64,000 nt of DNA from Salvia splendens (Eukaryota; Streptophyta; Magnoliopsida; Lamiales; Lamiaceae). The stretch covers positions 27,060,852 through 27,124,851 of the forward strand of contig NC_056040.1 in NCBI RefSeq assembly GCF_004379255.2. Direction: 5' to 3'. How positions within the stretch are numbered: the first letter of the stretch is position 1; each line of letters opens with the position of its first letter. The position numbers and the translations under genes are program-made. The notes beneath the pieces were generated by a model. That model saw nothing but the letters and a program-made list of their open reading frames with translations, ran no database searches and had not been told where the DNA came from. Shown here one piece after another: positions 44,371-56,261 of this stretch.

Positions 44371-45399
44371 TCCTCGGGAGGTATAAAAGTATCATGACAT
44401 AAAAGTTTAAACCATCCATAGTCAACACCATCAGATCTACATGAGGATTAGCAACATAATGATTAAATTATTCCTTCACGACGTGCACTGAGACAACTAT
44501 GTTAACACTAAACACTTTGATCTCGTCCGTTTTCACATTTTGAGTCCATAAGTGTATTTAATGAAGCAGCTCCACTTCTCACTTAAATATGTGATTCTTT
44601 GTCAAGTATCTTGTCATACTCAATCTCGTTGGGATCTTTAGTAATAATAAAAGTCATATACTTAACCTCACCGCTAGACAAGTTTTTCACACTCTCTTGC
44701 TCTCATGAGGTATAAACATAAATGGGAGTTTGACACAAACTCTCACAGATTAGTTTTCCAATTGAACCAAGTTCTTAATATCTCTAGTCATCATAGTTCG
44801 GTACCACTATAATATTCTTAACATTTTCTCTGGCAATTTATTCATATGATCTCTATTTACCCCTTGGTTAGTGAGCTACTAGATTATACAATGACTTCAC
44901 ATAGTCAATTTAAATAATCCATGTTGTGATCAAATGTCTCACAGTATATCTCACCGAGGAATATATTGAGACTTACCATTATATAAATCACTCTTTCTGC
45001 TTCCAATAGCAGTTTGGCTATTATAGTGAATCAATACCAGAGGCACTGGCATCGGCCAACACAATATGTCTTCCAGAAAGTTTTCAAGTTATTCGACTTC
45101 TTCACCAACTTTATTTAAATCTATGAGTTCTGATTTCATGGTTGATTAGACTATACACGCCTGTTTCATAGATTTGCACGAGACAGCTCCATCCCCAATA
45201 GTAAACACATATCCACCTGTAGAAAGCGGATCTTTTCTGTTATCAGTTTTTAAATATAAACACATCCATCAAATTCATTTGTTTAAAAATCATTATAACA
45301 TCATATAATCTAATTTTAAATCCCATTATAATATATTTGTTTTAATTCATATAGGGACTTAATCAGTTTGCGTACATTTCTTTCTTGTCCGTGTACTAC
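44371..45399. other. Old degenerate repeat DNA right of the gypsy element
   Basis: AT-rich and stop-filled. It leads into a copia reverse-transcriptase relic on the minus strand, so it is probably the decayed 3' part of that copia element, but I could not read clear domains here. Confidence 0.4.
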
Positions 45400-45890
45400 A
45401 AACCCTTTAGGTTATTCCATATAAAGTTCCTCTTTGAGATCACCATTTAAAAATGCAGCTTAACATCCATTTGGTGAATAACAAGATTGTGTAGAGAAGC
45501 AATCATTAGAACACTCAAATGGATCCTTGTTACATGAATAGGTATCGAAAAAATAATACCCTTCCTTTTGTTTGAAATATTTGACCACCAATCATGCCTT
45601 GTATTTGTCAAAGGCCCCCAATGCCTAAAATTTGCTCTTAAGAATCCATTTGCATCCTAAGAATTTACAACCTTCGGGTAAATCAACTAACACTAAAATG
45701 TGATTTTACAAAATAAGATCAATTTCTCGTTGAACAGCTTCTCGCAAGTGCGACTCATCTGGTGCAGCAAAAGCTATTTTGATCAAAGTTAGTTCTTCAT
45801 CTAACGTTGAAAGCAATATATTCAGGACCAAAAGTCTTTGGTATCTTGACCCTACTACAATCCCATATGGGATTTTCGAAATTCCCATCT
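45400..45890 (-). pseudogene. Ty1/copia reverse-transcriptase relic
   Basis: Minus-strand fragments match the start of copia RT: HLREAVQREIDLIL (45888-45706), then words equivalent to LPEGCKFLGCKWILKS and YKAWLVVKYFKQKEGY, and further on HQMDVK, a frame change, and NGDLKEELYME (about 45415-45480). Stops and frameshifts are frequent. The catalytic DD box is not readable. An old dead insertion; the 12-kb gypsy element to its left may have inserted into the same copia copy. Confidence 0.75.
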
Positions 45891-45899
45891 TTATTTCTC

Positions 45900-46741
45900 T
45901 CTAATAACTGTCTCAGTTCTTGTCATATAATTAGTGTATTAAGGGTTAAACCATGGATCCATGGAGGTTGAATTAGGTCACATATTTGTACTTTAACCAA
46001 TTAAAATTAAGCCTCAATTTAATCCTAAGTCACACATAATACTCCAACTGCCATAAAATAGTCATCTTTTTCATCTTAGTCCGTCACACAAATCTTCCAT
46101 TTTTGGTAAGTTTCTATCTCTTATGAGGTGACCCCATTTTACACAAAAAAAATACTCCAATCATTTTTTCTTTATATCACTCTCTTACTTTGCCAATTTG
46201 AAATTAAAACTTGTGTCGTTCCTAAAGTCCTTTTCTGGACACATGGAGTATTATTTTCAACCAATATAAAAATAATATTAACTGTTAGTGCAATTGATAC
46301 ACATGGAATTTGCACATTTTTAAGATCAAGATTTGGCTAGTATAAGTTGCACATCATGTAAATTGTATCCATTATTGCATAGATTCTATAATTTGATATG
46401 TTAACGTGTTTATGAGTTTTAAAAGAAAATGGACTGAAATTTATGAATTCCAATCAGTGTCTAATGAATACTATTATCTTTGTCTTCGAAAGAGCTTCGC
46501 GTGGATATCTCGCACACTTCAATCGGAGTTTCGTAGACAAAGTTATAGCTGATTTACGAAGACTGCTCACAACCAAGTACAGCTCAACGTGCCCCAATCT
46601 CTAGATGATTCGCGATCTCTAGATGATTGTTGCCTTTTTGAAAACCAATCTTTTCTTTATTGAAGATATACCTTATACTTCCACCACCCACCAAAAATAG
46701 GCTCTCATAGATGAACTACACGTGTTTTACTACACGTGTTT
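45900..46741. other. Intergenic DNA
   Basis: No gene seen. 46070-46250 looks like a decayed Stowaway (CTTAGTCCGTCACAC .. TTTTCTGGACACATGGAGTA). The rest is AT-rich. Confidence 0.4.
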
Positions 46742-46744
46742 TAA

Positions 46745-47129
46745 GAGTGACCACAATAGTACAGCAGTGGCGGTTTATTGCAAGCCGCGTAGGCGCCGTG
46801 GAGGTGAGAAGACAGTCGAGGACCCGGCTGCGACGGGAGGGAGGGAGGGAGGCGGAGCGCGGCGATCAATTTATTTATTTATTTTTTAATTCTTTCATTT
46901 TTATCTATAAAGTACCTATTCCCAATTCAATTTTTTCATTTCATTCCTATCTCAAATCTCAAATTTTTCTCAAATCCACTTTCTCAATTAAAATATACCA
47001 ACAATTGATGAAATAATATGAGGTGTGGCTGGACAAGTTTTATGTGGCTGAGACATGGCTGTGATGACTAGGAGAACAAGTTTTTTTTTTTGTGTCTGTG
47101 GCGTGGTTGTTCCACTATTGTGGACACCC
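46745..47129. mobile_element. Harbinger-type MITE, 385 bp, TAA target duplication
   Basis: The left end reads GAGTGACCACAATAGT and the reverse complement of the right end GGGTGTCCACAATAGT. TAA flanks both sides (46742-46744, 47130-47132). The left subterminal part (46770-46865) is GC-rich, and the remainder is AT-rich without transposase, the same layout as the larger Harbinger derivatives. Confidence 0.82.
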
Positions 47130-47132
47130 TAA

Positions 47133-47892
47133 TGAGAAATTGATAAATTAAGTGAGTGAATGAGTGGGTAAAATATGAGAGCGAAGAAGAAAAAGTGGAT
47201 AAATTATGAGAGAGAGAGAGGAAAAAATGTGTATAGAATAATGTTGATAATTTGAGAGAAACTTTCTATTTTTGGATGCAACTATTTTTTGTGCACACTC
47301 TAAAATGGAAAGATGAGACTATTTTTTTCGTGTACAGAGAGAATAGGATTCAATTCCTACCATATCTCAACTATTTTCAAGCCTATAAATACCCTTTTCC
47401 AACATGAATTCATTCAACTCGGAGCCTCCAAGCCTTCCATACTTCGCACATAAATTCATCTATATTTCATAGAAGCTTTAAAGATCAAGGCAAGAAGAAC
47501 TGAAAGCATCAAGATTCAAGTGACTAGTTTAGTTTTATCTGTCTGTTTATTTCATGTTTTGTACTTTAATTATTATTTGCTATTTTATCTATAAATAGCT
47601 AAACCTTATGAATAATAAAGATTTAAGAATGACTCTTTATGTTTATATTAATTTAGTTTTTGATATTCAAGACTTCATTTACTTTATTTAATTCTATGTG
47701 ATAATGTTTAGTTTGTTAGAAAAAATCAATGAATGCATGATTAAATGGTATGTGAGGGAATCGAGCACGAGTACTTTTTAAGGGTATATGGAAATAGTGA
47801 CCTGTTTTTTTTATTGATAACCTGGCAATCTACTTTCTCTAGTAATTGAGAATAATTAATCCAGTTGTTAAATATTCCATATCTTTAACTAT
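47133..47892. other. Intergenic DNA, possibly a decayed LTR
   Basis: 47380-47560 contains CCTATAAATACCC followed by a pyrimidine-rich leader-like stretch, resembling the promoter and R/U5 part of an LTR, but no partner copy is present. No ORF recognised. Confidence 0.35.
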
Positions 47893-47894
47893 TA

Positions 47895-48022
47895 CTCCCT
47901 CCATCCAAGTATAAGCAATACACTTTTTTTAAGCACTCATTTTAACAAAATGAGCATTTAATAGTTAAAGTGGAGAGTGAAAATAATGTAGAGAAGACTA
48001 ACTTATAGTGGGACAGAGAGAG
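47895..48022. mobile_element. Small Stowaway-like MITE
   Basis: Left end CTCCCTCCATCCAAGTATAA; reverse complement of the right end CTCTCTCTGTCCCACTATAA. TA on both sides (47893-47894, 48023-48024). 128 bp, so probably internally shortened. Confidence 0.78.
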
Positions 48023-48024
48023 TA

Positions 48025-49028
48025 TTTTATAAACTAAAATAGTGAAATTATATCCATGAAATTCCCTTTGTTTGCCTAATAATCAATTGTTTAAATGGCT
48101 TATTTACTTGTTTATGTATAGTTTTATAATTTAAAAATCCAAAAATCCCCAAGTATCCGGATAGTATATGACACTTAGATTTTGATAGACAATTTGCAAT
48201 CTTTTTTATGTGTATTTGATATTTGTATTGATCTTTAACTATACTGTATACTTGCAGTTGGTTTCATTACTAATAAAAAGTATATTAAATTATGTAAAAT
48301 TGATTTTTTGACCATTTTTAATGTTGGAGAGAAATATCAGTTTTTACATATAATTATTGGTTTATTCTATCAATATCCCTAAATTAATTAATGCAATCAC
48401 TTCATGATAACTAGGGTTGTCAAATCGTGCATGTTGGATAAAAACTCAGCCCTAAAGGTAACCATGCGCTTTAGAGAAATTTCCTAGCTGTATTACTAAT
48501 AGAGTAAGTAATTGTCGTCTTCAACGTCTTAAGCACAAATCGAAAATCGTTATTAAAGATCAATACATCTCACCAAGTGGGATTAATTAATTATTTCATG
48601 AAACTTTTGCCCATAAACTGACGTGGATGGTTAATATTTGTCACGTCAACCTTTTTCCCAATCCTACCCTAAAAAAGATTGAAATCCTTATCTTCATGCA
48701 TCGAGTCAATGGTGAATAGAAAAACCTGAATAATTTGTCTTCCACAAATAATTATCAATCGCTAAGCCTAATTATTACTCCCCTATCTCAAATAAGATGT
48801 AATTTAGATGACACAGTTTCAATTTTAATTTATCCTAAATAAAATGACACAGTTTTATTTTGAAAACTCTCTTTCTAATTAATATACTTAACCACTTTTT
48901 CTCCTCCAATTAAAATATTCATCCCTCTATCTTTCTTTACTGAAAACTTACATCTCTCTCCAATTAAACACATTAACCAGCAACTTCTACAATCCTGTGT
49001 CGACTAAGAAATATGTCATTTTCTCTCT
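48025..49028. other. Intergenic AT-rich DNA
   Basis: No gene recognised. 48775-49010 has Stowaway-like wording (ACTCCCCTATCTCAAATAAGA, later AAATATGTCATTTTC) without a clear second end. Confidence 0.4.
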
Positions 49029-49290
49029 TGGAATGGGGCTCCTTTTGTAAAGTTTGACCGGAAGATTTGGATGTCATTGTTCTTTATCATTCCATGGTCT
49101 ATTTGCAATATCCGAAATAAGGTGGTCTTTCAAGGCTTGAATCCGAATTTGGATTTTGAAAAAAGGAAACTTTTCTGGCAGCTTGGCTTGTGTACTCAGG
49201 GCTGGTGTCTTGATTTTCCCTTCTCTTCAAAACAAGCTCTCGAAAAATTAAATGATTTGAGGAGATAGTCAGACAAAAGACAGGACCCAT
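49029..49290 (+). pseudogene. LINE (non-LTR retrotransposon) 3' fragment
   Basis: The plus-strand frame (ATG at 49071) contains LFFIIPWSICNIRNKVVFQG followed by FWQLGLCTQGWCLDFPFS, the wording found after the zinc-binding end of plant LINE reverse transcriptases. The upstream RT is missing, as expected for a 5'-truncated insertion. The noncoding part to about 49560 may be its 3' untranslated tail; no long poly(A) is visible. Confidence 0.6.
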
Positions 49291-49564
49291 AGCTAGGACG
49301 AACTTGTGAATGGTAGTCAGGTTTGACAGCTATATCCTTGAGTGAGTTGTTTGGTTTTATGCTGGTGTTGGACTGTTTTGTCACTTTTGTGTGTTTGATA
49401 TTGGGACTTTTCGTGGGCGACCTTGTCTTTGGTTTTACTTTATGTAGTTGGACAGCTGTTTATTTGGCTTCCCAAATTATTTTCTTCCAAATCCTCATTA
49501 TCTTAAAACTCTTAATCCCCAAAATCTTTATCTAGATTTTCCTATAAATATTAATACCTTAGTA

Positions 49565-50377
49565 TACATGAGTAACTAATTAAATCATCAGAATAATTAT
49601 ATATAGGTTTACTAGACAATCGGTCGTGTATGATTGGTCACTCGATATTTACCACATTTATATTATGCAAAGTGTTTGCTCACATTTCTTGCAATTTTGA
49701 TGGAGCATATTCTTATACGTATAAAAACATATTTACATACTTTCATGAAGCTATTGATTTATATGATGGAAACAATTAAATGACGGCAATATATGTTTGA
49801 AAAATGTGTGTTATAAGCTGTTGCCAACTAGTAAAAGATAATGATGTTATTTATACACTTGCCATAAAATTAATATGCCAAGTACAAGAGAAAATATTAC
49901 ACAATGTGTCAAGAACATTAAAATAAATTATATAATAGTAAAAGTTTGGTGACAGAAAGTACTTGACCAAAGAATTGAAAGTGACATAATGTTGGAGGAC
50001 CATCATCTTACTAGTAAAAATGGCCCATTAATTGTTGTCCAGTTGGACACTCAATTATTTGATGGCAAGTAATTAATGCCATTTTATTATATTTTCCAAA
50101 CTAGCCAATTATAAAATTAGAAGGAAGAATAATGAGTATCACCTGTTCTATATATAACAAGCATCAAATTTTGTCTAGTATATTTGTTTTGTCACATCTA
50201 AATTAATCCTACCCACACTGATAAGCCTCAAAAACAACACAATTAACTAACAGACTTACAGACCTAATCAAATCAGAATAAATCAAGATTACGCCCCAAA
50301 AGAAGCTTTCTTCAAGTATCAAGAAATGAAAAATCTGTCAAACATGATAATATCAGCAGAGTTTAGAATTCACATGT
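49565..50377. other. Intergenic AT-rich DNA
   Basis: No coding or repeat structure recognised on either strand. Confidence 0.4.
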
Positions 50378-50384
50378 TTTTTAT

Positions 50385-50673
50385 GACGGATATTGCGCCT
50401 AATATTACGAAACTTTTTAAAATTTTGTTTTTTTCCATGAACTTTGAACTTGACATATATTATCATGAACTTAAATAGTTGTTGAATTTTTCCAACTAGG
50501 GACATTTAACCATATCATATGTGATGTAGCAACAAATGAAATGTAGTCGGACTTTATCGCTGGTGGAAAAATTCAACAACTATTTAAGTTCGTGATATTA
50601 CATGTCAAGTTCACAGTTCATGGGAAAAAACAGATTTTAGAAAAGTTTCGAGATAATAGGCGTCAATATCCAA
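50385..50673. mobile_element. Long-arm MITE, 289 bp, arms about 120 bp
   Basis: The two halves are inverted copies: the left arm has CCATGAACTTTGAACTTGAC and AACTTAAATAGTTGTTGAAT, and the right arm has their inverse around a loop of about 60 bases. The outermost bases are GACGGATATTG (left) and TTGGATATTG (reverse complement of right). TTTTTAT occurs immediately outside both ends (50378-50384, 50674-50680) and may be a target duplication. Superfamily uncertain. RNA from it would form a near-perfect hairpin. Confidence 0.75.
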
Positions 50674-51170
50674 TTTTTATTATTGTGTCAAGCCTGATTC
50701 AAACTCGTAATTGTTAGAGTTCGCACGTACGTTGTCATCGTGTCAAATCCATCTTGTTTTCTTCGATGCGTCTGCTTAACCATTGTTGCCTCAACCTGCT
50801 TAAAACCTCTGTTTCCTAAAGTCCAGAAACAAATCAGTCATCAGCAGACAGTTGTGAGAATAGAATAAGCCCCAATCTTTCCTTGAAAGCTAAAACTAAT
50901 ATATACTTTGTTAGATAAAAAAGAGAAAAAACTATAAAATCTGGTTGCATGCATGTTGAATTGATTACTCTCATGTCATTACCTTAGCTGTCTCTACCTT
51001 GTCATATACCTATCCCTTTCCCACCAACTCATATCCCCAAGCTTATTTATTTTACTTAAAACCCCTATTTAAACCCTTTCTTCACTCTCATCTCATGATG
51101 CACACACCACCAACTTTTTTGATACAATTCAAAGCACAATTAGATTGTTTTTGAAGTTGATTTACCTAAG
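50674..51170 (+). promoter_or_regulatory. Upstream region of the XTH gene
   Basis: About 0.5 kb between the long-arm MITE and the XTH start codon. A TATA-like CTATTTAAA lies at 51065-51073, about 100 bases before the ATG, and is followed by a pyrimidine-rich leader (TTTCTTCACTCTCATCTC). No other motif is claimed. Confidence 0.5.
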
Positions 51171-52383
51171 ATGAAGATGTTCCCTATGCTTATCCTGTTG
51201 CTAGCAGCCTTTGCCGGGTCAGCTCTCGCTGGCCGCAATTTCAACCAAGATTTCGACATCACATGGGGCGAAGGCCGGGGAAAAATACTCGATGATGGGA
51301 AGCTTCTCACCCTCTCCTTGGACAAGGCTTCCGGTTCGGGATTTAGATCCAAAAACCAGTATATGTTCGGTAAGGTAGACATGCAGATAAAGCTCGTTGC
51401 CGGTAACTCTGCTGGCACGGTCACGACCTACTACGTTAGTATACAACTATACACTCTTTCTCAACTGAACATATACATGTCCATCTTGTTGCTTACTCAT
51501 CCTCTTGCTATTTCTCTTTCAGTTATCTTCTTTGGGACCTAAACACGACGAAATTGACTTCGAATTCCTTGGCAACCTCACGGGGGAGCCTTACATCCTG
51601 CACACAAACGTATTCGCACGAGGGGAAGGTAACAGAGAGCAGCAGTTCCACCTCTGGTTCGACCCCACGAAGGACTTCCACACCTACTCCATCTTGTGGA
51701 ATCCTCTCGGCATCATGTAATTTCTTCGCGATCCTCCAAAAAAAATAGACCAATTTTATTATATTGGGCAGTCCACCAAAATTAGACTAATTCTAGAAAT
51801 AGAAAGTTTTAAACCAATACCAACCTTACACATCATTCTAAATGTGGACCCCACAATCCACTAACAATACTTCCACCACATTTCCCCCCTCTCTTACTTT
51901 ACCCGTTGTACATTAAAACTCGTGTCATTTATAACTTTGCCTATTTTTGTGGACGGAAGTAGTATTACATACTGAAACTCAGGTGGTGTTTCAATGTGCA
52001 GATTCGCAGTAGATGGAACCCCCATCAGACAATTCAAGAACCATGAATCGAAAGGGATACCTTACCCCGAAAACCAGCCGATGTGGATCTTCTCAAGCCT
52101 CTGGGACGCGGAAGACTGGGCGACAAGAGGGGGGCTCGTCAAAACTGACTGGACACAAGCCCCTTTCACAGCCTCCTACAAACACTTCAACGCGCTGGCT
52201 TGCACGAGCCCTTCCGGCTCCTGCTCCAATAACTCATCTGCCAATTCGTGGTTCTCGCAATCACTAGACAATCTCGGGATGGAAAGAATAAAATGGGTGC
52301 AAAAGAACTACATGATCTACAACTATTGCACCGATTCTAAACGCTTCCCAAATGGATTTCCACCAGAGTGCTCCATCATATGA
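51171..52383 (+). CDS. XTH: Xyloglucan endotransglucosylase/hydrolase (GH16), 279 aa
   Basis: Three exons, 51171-51434, 51523-51716 and 52002-52383, join in frame with GT-AG introns. Residues 1-20 form a secretion signal ([14 protein letters not shown]). The GH16 active site [10 protein letters not shown] is at 96-105, with E98 as nucleophile and E102 as acid/base, followed directly by the N-glycosylation site NLT (106-108) typical of XTHs. The C-terminal XET domain has its conserved cysteines ([10 protein letters not shown] at 218-227; [17 protein letters not shown] at 260-276). The secreted enzyme cuts and rejoins xyloglucan in the wall during growth. Length and motifs are complete, and no lesion is seen. 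Which XTH number it corresponds to cannot be decided here. The second intron carries a Stowaway-like MITE. Confidence 0.96.
51732..51962. mobile_element. Stowaway-like MITE in intron 2 of the XTH gene
   Basis: The right end reads CTATTTTTGTGGACGGAAGTAG and then TA, with its left counterpart near TCCTCCAAAAAAAATAGACC. The interior has the usual Stowaway wording (CCACAATCCACTAACAATAC, CTCTCTTACTTTACCC). The left terminal repeat has diverged, so the left limit is approximate. Splice sites of the intron are untouched. Confidence 0.6.
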
Positions 52384-53767
52384 TACAATAACAGAACTTG
52401 TCATGGATTCCTATTTGTCTGTGATCACTCGAACCAATTCTTGTGCTCGGAGGTTATGATGATCCCCTGCTGCACGTATGTATACAAGTGTTCGTTTAGT
52501 CTTTCAATAATGTGTTGAATAACAGCAGCAAAGCAAGCATTATGCATACAAATGTGGTTTCAAAATTTCAAAGATGCTGACACAACTGAAGGCACAAAAT
52601 ATCTTACAAGAACAACTATTTAATTATCTGAACAAACTAAGAGGCTTAAGGTTATGAAAAATCGAAATCCGACAAGTTTTAGTTATCATATGACATCGCA
52701 ACACTTTAAAGTTGAAGCCGAATGCTTTAAGTTTCAAGCACTAAAAAGCCAACATAAGAAGATTATACTGCAGAAGAATGTCATCAGAGCATCAGATTGA
52801 TTAGATTAGAGTCGGGACAATAAGCTGGAGTACTTGTATTTTTCTGCAAAAAGAGCACGAAGACCGAGCATGAGCACATCACTAAACACTCCATTAGACT
52901 TCACCCTCATAAACCTACCCATTCAATTGACAGAGAGATGAAAATTACAATGAGAATAGCAAGATTGCTTAAAGAGCTATGTATGATCAAATCAATTTCA
53001 TCTATAAAATTACGAAGAACGTAAATCCTGTTTCCAGATTAGTAATCACGGAGATGAAAATTTACATGTTTCTTTAATTTTATACAGAATCTCCTCTGCT
53101 ACGAACAATAGTATCAAGAATCAGTATGAACATAAAAGGATAACTTAGGACCTGCTGCGAAAACATATACAACAATGTATACTGTCTGAGCAGGCAAAGA
53201 AGGGACAAAAGTGTGTGCTGAATTATTATGAAGAGTCCAAAGTAAAATGCTGATTAATAGCATTAAAGAGAAATTGGAAAACCACAAGCAAAATGAAGTA
53301 GTTCCATGCAGCTAGCAAGTCAAATGCCTACTCAATATGCTCAGATAGAGAAGTTTAATTCATCTTCTACATAAACTTTTGTTGGCTAGATGTGTCATAT
53401 CAAAATGAGAAAACCTACCATTTCCTGAATGATGTCAGAGATGAGATATATGGTTCAAGGTGAAGACAAGTCACAAGATTAAAGTGGTTTAAATACAAAG
53501 AGAAATCATTTGTAGCACAGTTTTTATATAAACACACTTTAATCTTCTGACTTGTGCTATACTTAATCAGTTAATTTGTATTACCTCATTACATGAGTTT
53601 ATCACATCATCAAATAGGATATTCAGTTAATTTAAAAGTTACTTATAAAATGTGCAATAGATTATTACTTCAAAGTAATTTACATACATCGAGTCAGTTT
53701 ATATTACTTCATTTAATACATAGCTAACTTCATTATATGAAATCAATTCTTTAACTTCATTTTTTAC
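52384..53767. other. Downstream and intergenic DNA after XTH
   Basis: 3' UTR of XTH followed by AT-rich DNA. Further exons of the minus-strand exon-like units at 53768-54748 might lie here, but I could not recognise any. Confidence 0.4.
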
Positions 53768-54748
53768 CTTCGGTATGAGGGATTTCAAAAGAACTACTTG
53801 CATTCTTCTTTGTTTGAGGGGAAGGATCACCTATACAAAAGAAACACAGAATAAATTTACAACATATCATCCATAATTATAGATAGTTCACATGGAATAC
53901 TTTGTTACTTTATATTACTCCATCAGAATATATCACTACTTCAGTAGTATGTGCATATACTTCATATAATAAGTATAACACTTCATTCCATGAGGTTTGT
54001 TACTTAATACGCAGTTAACTTCATCATATGAATTCAATACTTCATGTATCTATGCTTTAAATTCATTTTTTTACCTCCGGTATGAGGAATTTTAGTAGAA
54101 CTACTTGCATTCTTCTTCGTTTGACGGGAAGTTTCACCTATACAAAAGAAACACAAAATAAATTTACAACATATCATCCACAATTATAGATAGTTCATTG
54201 ACAGAGTTTGTTACTTCATTATCATAATTTACTACTCCCTCCGTCCCAGCCTAAGTGAGACGTATTCATTTTTAGTACGTCCCAACCTAAGTGAAACGTT
54301 TCCTTTTCTGGCAACAATCAACTCACTCCCCTCTCTTACTTTATTCTCTCATCTCTCCTACTTTATCTTCTCTCTTACTTTATTCTCTCTTTCTCTTTCT
54401 TACTTTATCCTCTTTCTTAATTTTTTCTCTTTCTCTTTCTTACTTTACTTTCTCTCTTACTTTACTATTAATAATTTAATTCACTAAACACCACTACCTA
54501 AATTCTTGTGACAAAATAGAAACTTCTCGCTTTGGCCGGGACGAAGGGAGACTTCATTTTACAAATTTACTACTTCATAGGTTTATACAGTAGGGCTTTA
54601 ACTTCATTCTATCAAATTACAACTTCATAACAAATAGGTTTTATACCTTCTGGCATAGGAACTTTGCTTCCAGCATCTGCATCGGGCTTGCGAGTTGATT
54701 GTTTGTCCAGCTTTGATTTAGCCGCCAGCTTACGAGTAAATTGGAGTA
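53768..54748 (-). other. Exon-like units of an unknown gene, including a duplicated 63-bp exon
   Basis: Three minus-strand segments are flanked by acceptor and donor signals: 54647-54748, 54075-54137 and 53768-53830. The last two are both 63 bp, have the same phase and encode similar 21-residue peptides (QTKKNASSS core, ending IPHT), and their flanking intron sequences also match (CCTATACAAAAGAAACACA). The first encodes a Lys/Asp-rich piece (KLAAKSKLDKQSTRKPDADA). The charged composition suggests a disordered linker. I could not find a credible first exon; 54837-55100 is a candidate but its phase does not fit. A Stowaway lies in the intron between 54137 and 54647. Function unknown; a dead gene is possible. 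Confidence 0.45.
54235..54550. mobile_element. Stowaway MITE, about 316 bp
   Basis: Left end CTCCCTCCGTCCCAGCC preceded by TA (54233-54234). Reverse complement of the right end CTCCCTTCGTCCCGGCC. The right flank is AC rather than TA, so the duplication has a change. A second GTACGTCCCAACCTAAGTGA near the left end repeats the terminal wording, and the centre is a TTACTTTATTCTCTCTTTC-type pyrimidine-rich stretch. Confidence 0.78.
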
Positions 54749-55309
54749 CTATTTTTACGAAAATCAGAATCCAATTTAGGAATTAGATGAAATAAATTAA
54801 GATTAAGAACTCTGTAAAACTTCAAAGGTGTATTACCGTCACTAGACGTTCAGCCAAAACGCAATTGGTGTCCATTAACTTCGGTCGATGATTTGCGTGT
54901 GTCAACCATTTCGAATCAGTGGATTGGGGATGAATCAGGGGTGAATCGACTATAGTTGAATCAGCTGGAGATGTCGTCGATTGTAGTCGGGGCAGACGAT
55001 GTTGTCGTCGATTTGCAGAAGAACAAGATGTGAAGGCGTCGATTTGCAGAAGAAGAGGAGCGGGAAATGAGAAAGGGTGGGTAATTTTTTTCAGAGGCAC
55101 AGCAGCGGGAATGAGAATGGAAAGTAAACCATGAAATTTTTACCCTAAATGCAATTTGACCTATATACCCCTGGGTTGAAGTAAATTGTGTACCTAATGA
55201 AGGAGCGAAATTAATATAACATGGTCTCATCTCATCCATTAAAAAAATAGATCTAACGACCCCAATTTGGTCTCTAGTTCAACGTTAAGAAGTGGATTTG
55301 TGAATAATT
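54749..55309. other. Intergenic DNA
   Basis: May contain the upstream exon of the unknown minus-strand gene (54837-55100, ending at a CCGTCAC/TATTAC donor), but no protein family was recognised. Confidence 0.35.
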
Positions 55310-56033
55310 GATGCACTTTATATTAGCACTAAATAAACCTGCAAGTATACAGAGTATATATACAAACACAAATTGTCTACCTTCTACTAAGCTTCTTCTA
55401 CTATTTGGAAAACCGAAAGATTTGAGATTCTTGAAAATAAAAACTTTTAAAAACAGAAATAAGCAACTAATGCAAATAAAACACAGAGATAAAACATACT
55501 CCCTCCGTCCCATTAAATATGCAACATTTGCTTTTCGGCACGAGATTTTATGCAGTGTTGTTTTGTGAGTTAATGAAGAGAGAATAAAGTAAGAGAGAAG
55601 AAAAAGTAGAGAGAGTATTATTTTCATTTTTAGAAATGTTTCATTTTTAATGAGACAGACCAAAAAGGAAAACGTTTCATTTCTAATGGGATAGAGGGAG
55701 TATGAGATAAGAGAATTCCAGGGATGTGCTTTCACAGTTATGGTTATGCAGATTTGATGAACTTTTTATTAGCACTATAAATACCTGCAAGTATACAGAG
55801 CAGGAATAGTATAGCTAAAGGTAGTACCGGATATCGATCACGGGGAAAACAATCACAAACTGTCTGCCTTCTACTAAGATTCATTCACTATTTGAAAAAC
55901 CGAAAGTTTTGAGAATTTTGAAAACTAAAAACAATTTGAAAGCAAGTAAACAACTAATTGCAAATAATTAAAGAGGTAAAATATGAGAGATAAGAGAATT
56001 CCAGGAATGTGCGTTCACAGTTATGATTATACA
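55310..56033. repeat. Direct duplication (about 55310-55751 and 55752-56033), one copy carrying a Stowaway
   Basis: Both copies contain CCTGCAAGTATACAGAG, CTGCCTTCTACTAAG or a close variant, ACTATTTGRAAAACCGAAAG, and end GATAAGAGAATTCCAGG..TTCACAGTTATG. The first copy is longer because a Stowaway (55499-55700) sits inside it. The second keeps TACCGGATATCGATCACGGG, a phrase like those in LTRs of the gypsy family further right. Origin unclear, perhaps an old LTR. Confidence 0.65.
55499..55700. mobile_element. Stowaway MITE, 202 bp, TA target duplication
   Basis: Left end CTCCCTCCGTCCCATTAAA; reverse complement of the right end CTCCCTCTATCCCATTAGA. TA on both sides (55497-55498, 55701-55702). 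It lies inside the first unit of the direct duplication. Confidence 0.88.
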
Positions 56034-56261
56034 TATTCCAACTACAATACCCTAGCACAGTTTATACTTCGATAGAACGAGTCACATAAGTTTTGCCCAT
56101 GCAGCACGAGTGTAGATTACTAACACTAGGGTTGTCAATCCTAGATCCGTAACTCCTAAAAGCTCCTAAGACCCTTGAAAAGTCCTCACTCTCAATTAAC
56201 AATGTCGTTTTAAGGGAAGCTAATTGTAGTGTCTACTAAGTGGATCTAACTCGCCAACCTT

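Noticed and set aside
49323..49535. Hydrophobic 70-codon ORF as a small membrane protein
   Set aside because: It follows the LINE fragment directly and looks like its 3' untranslated tail; the hydrophobicity comes from T-rich sequence.
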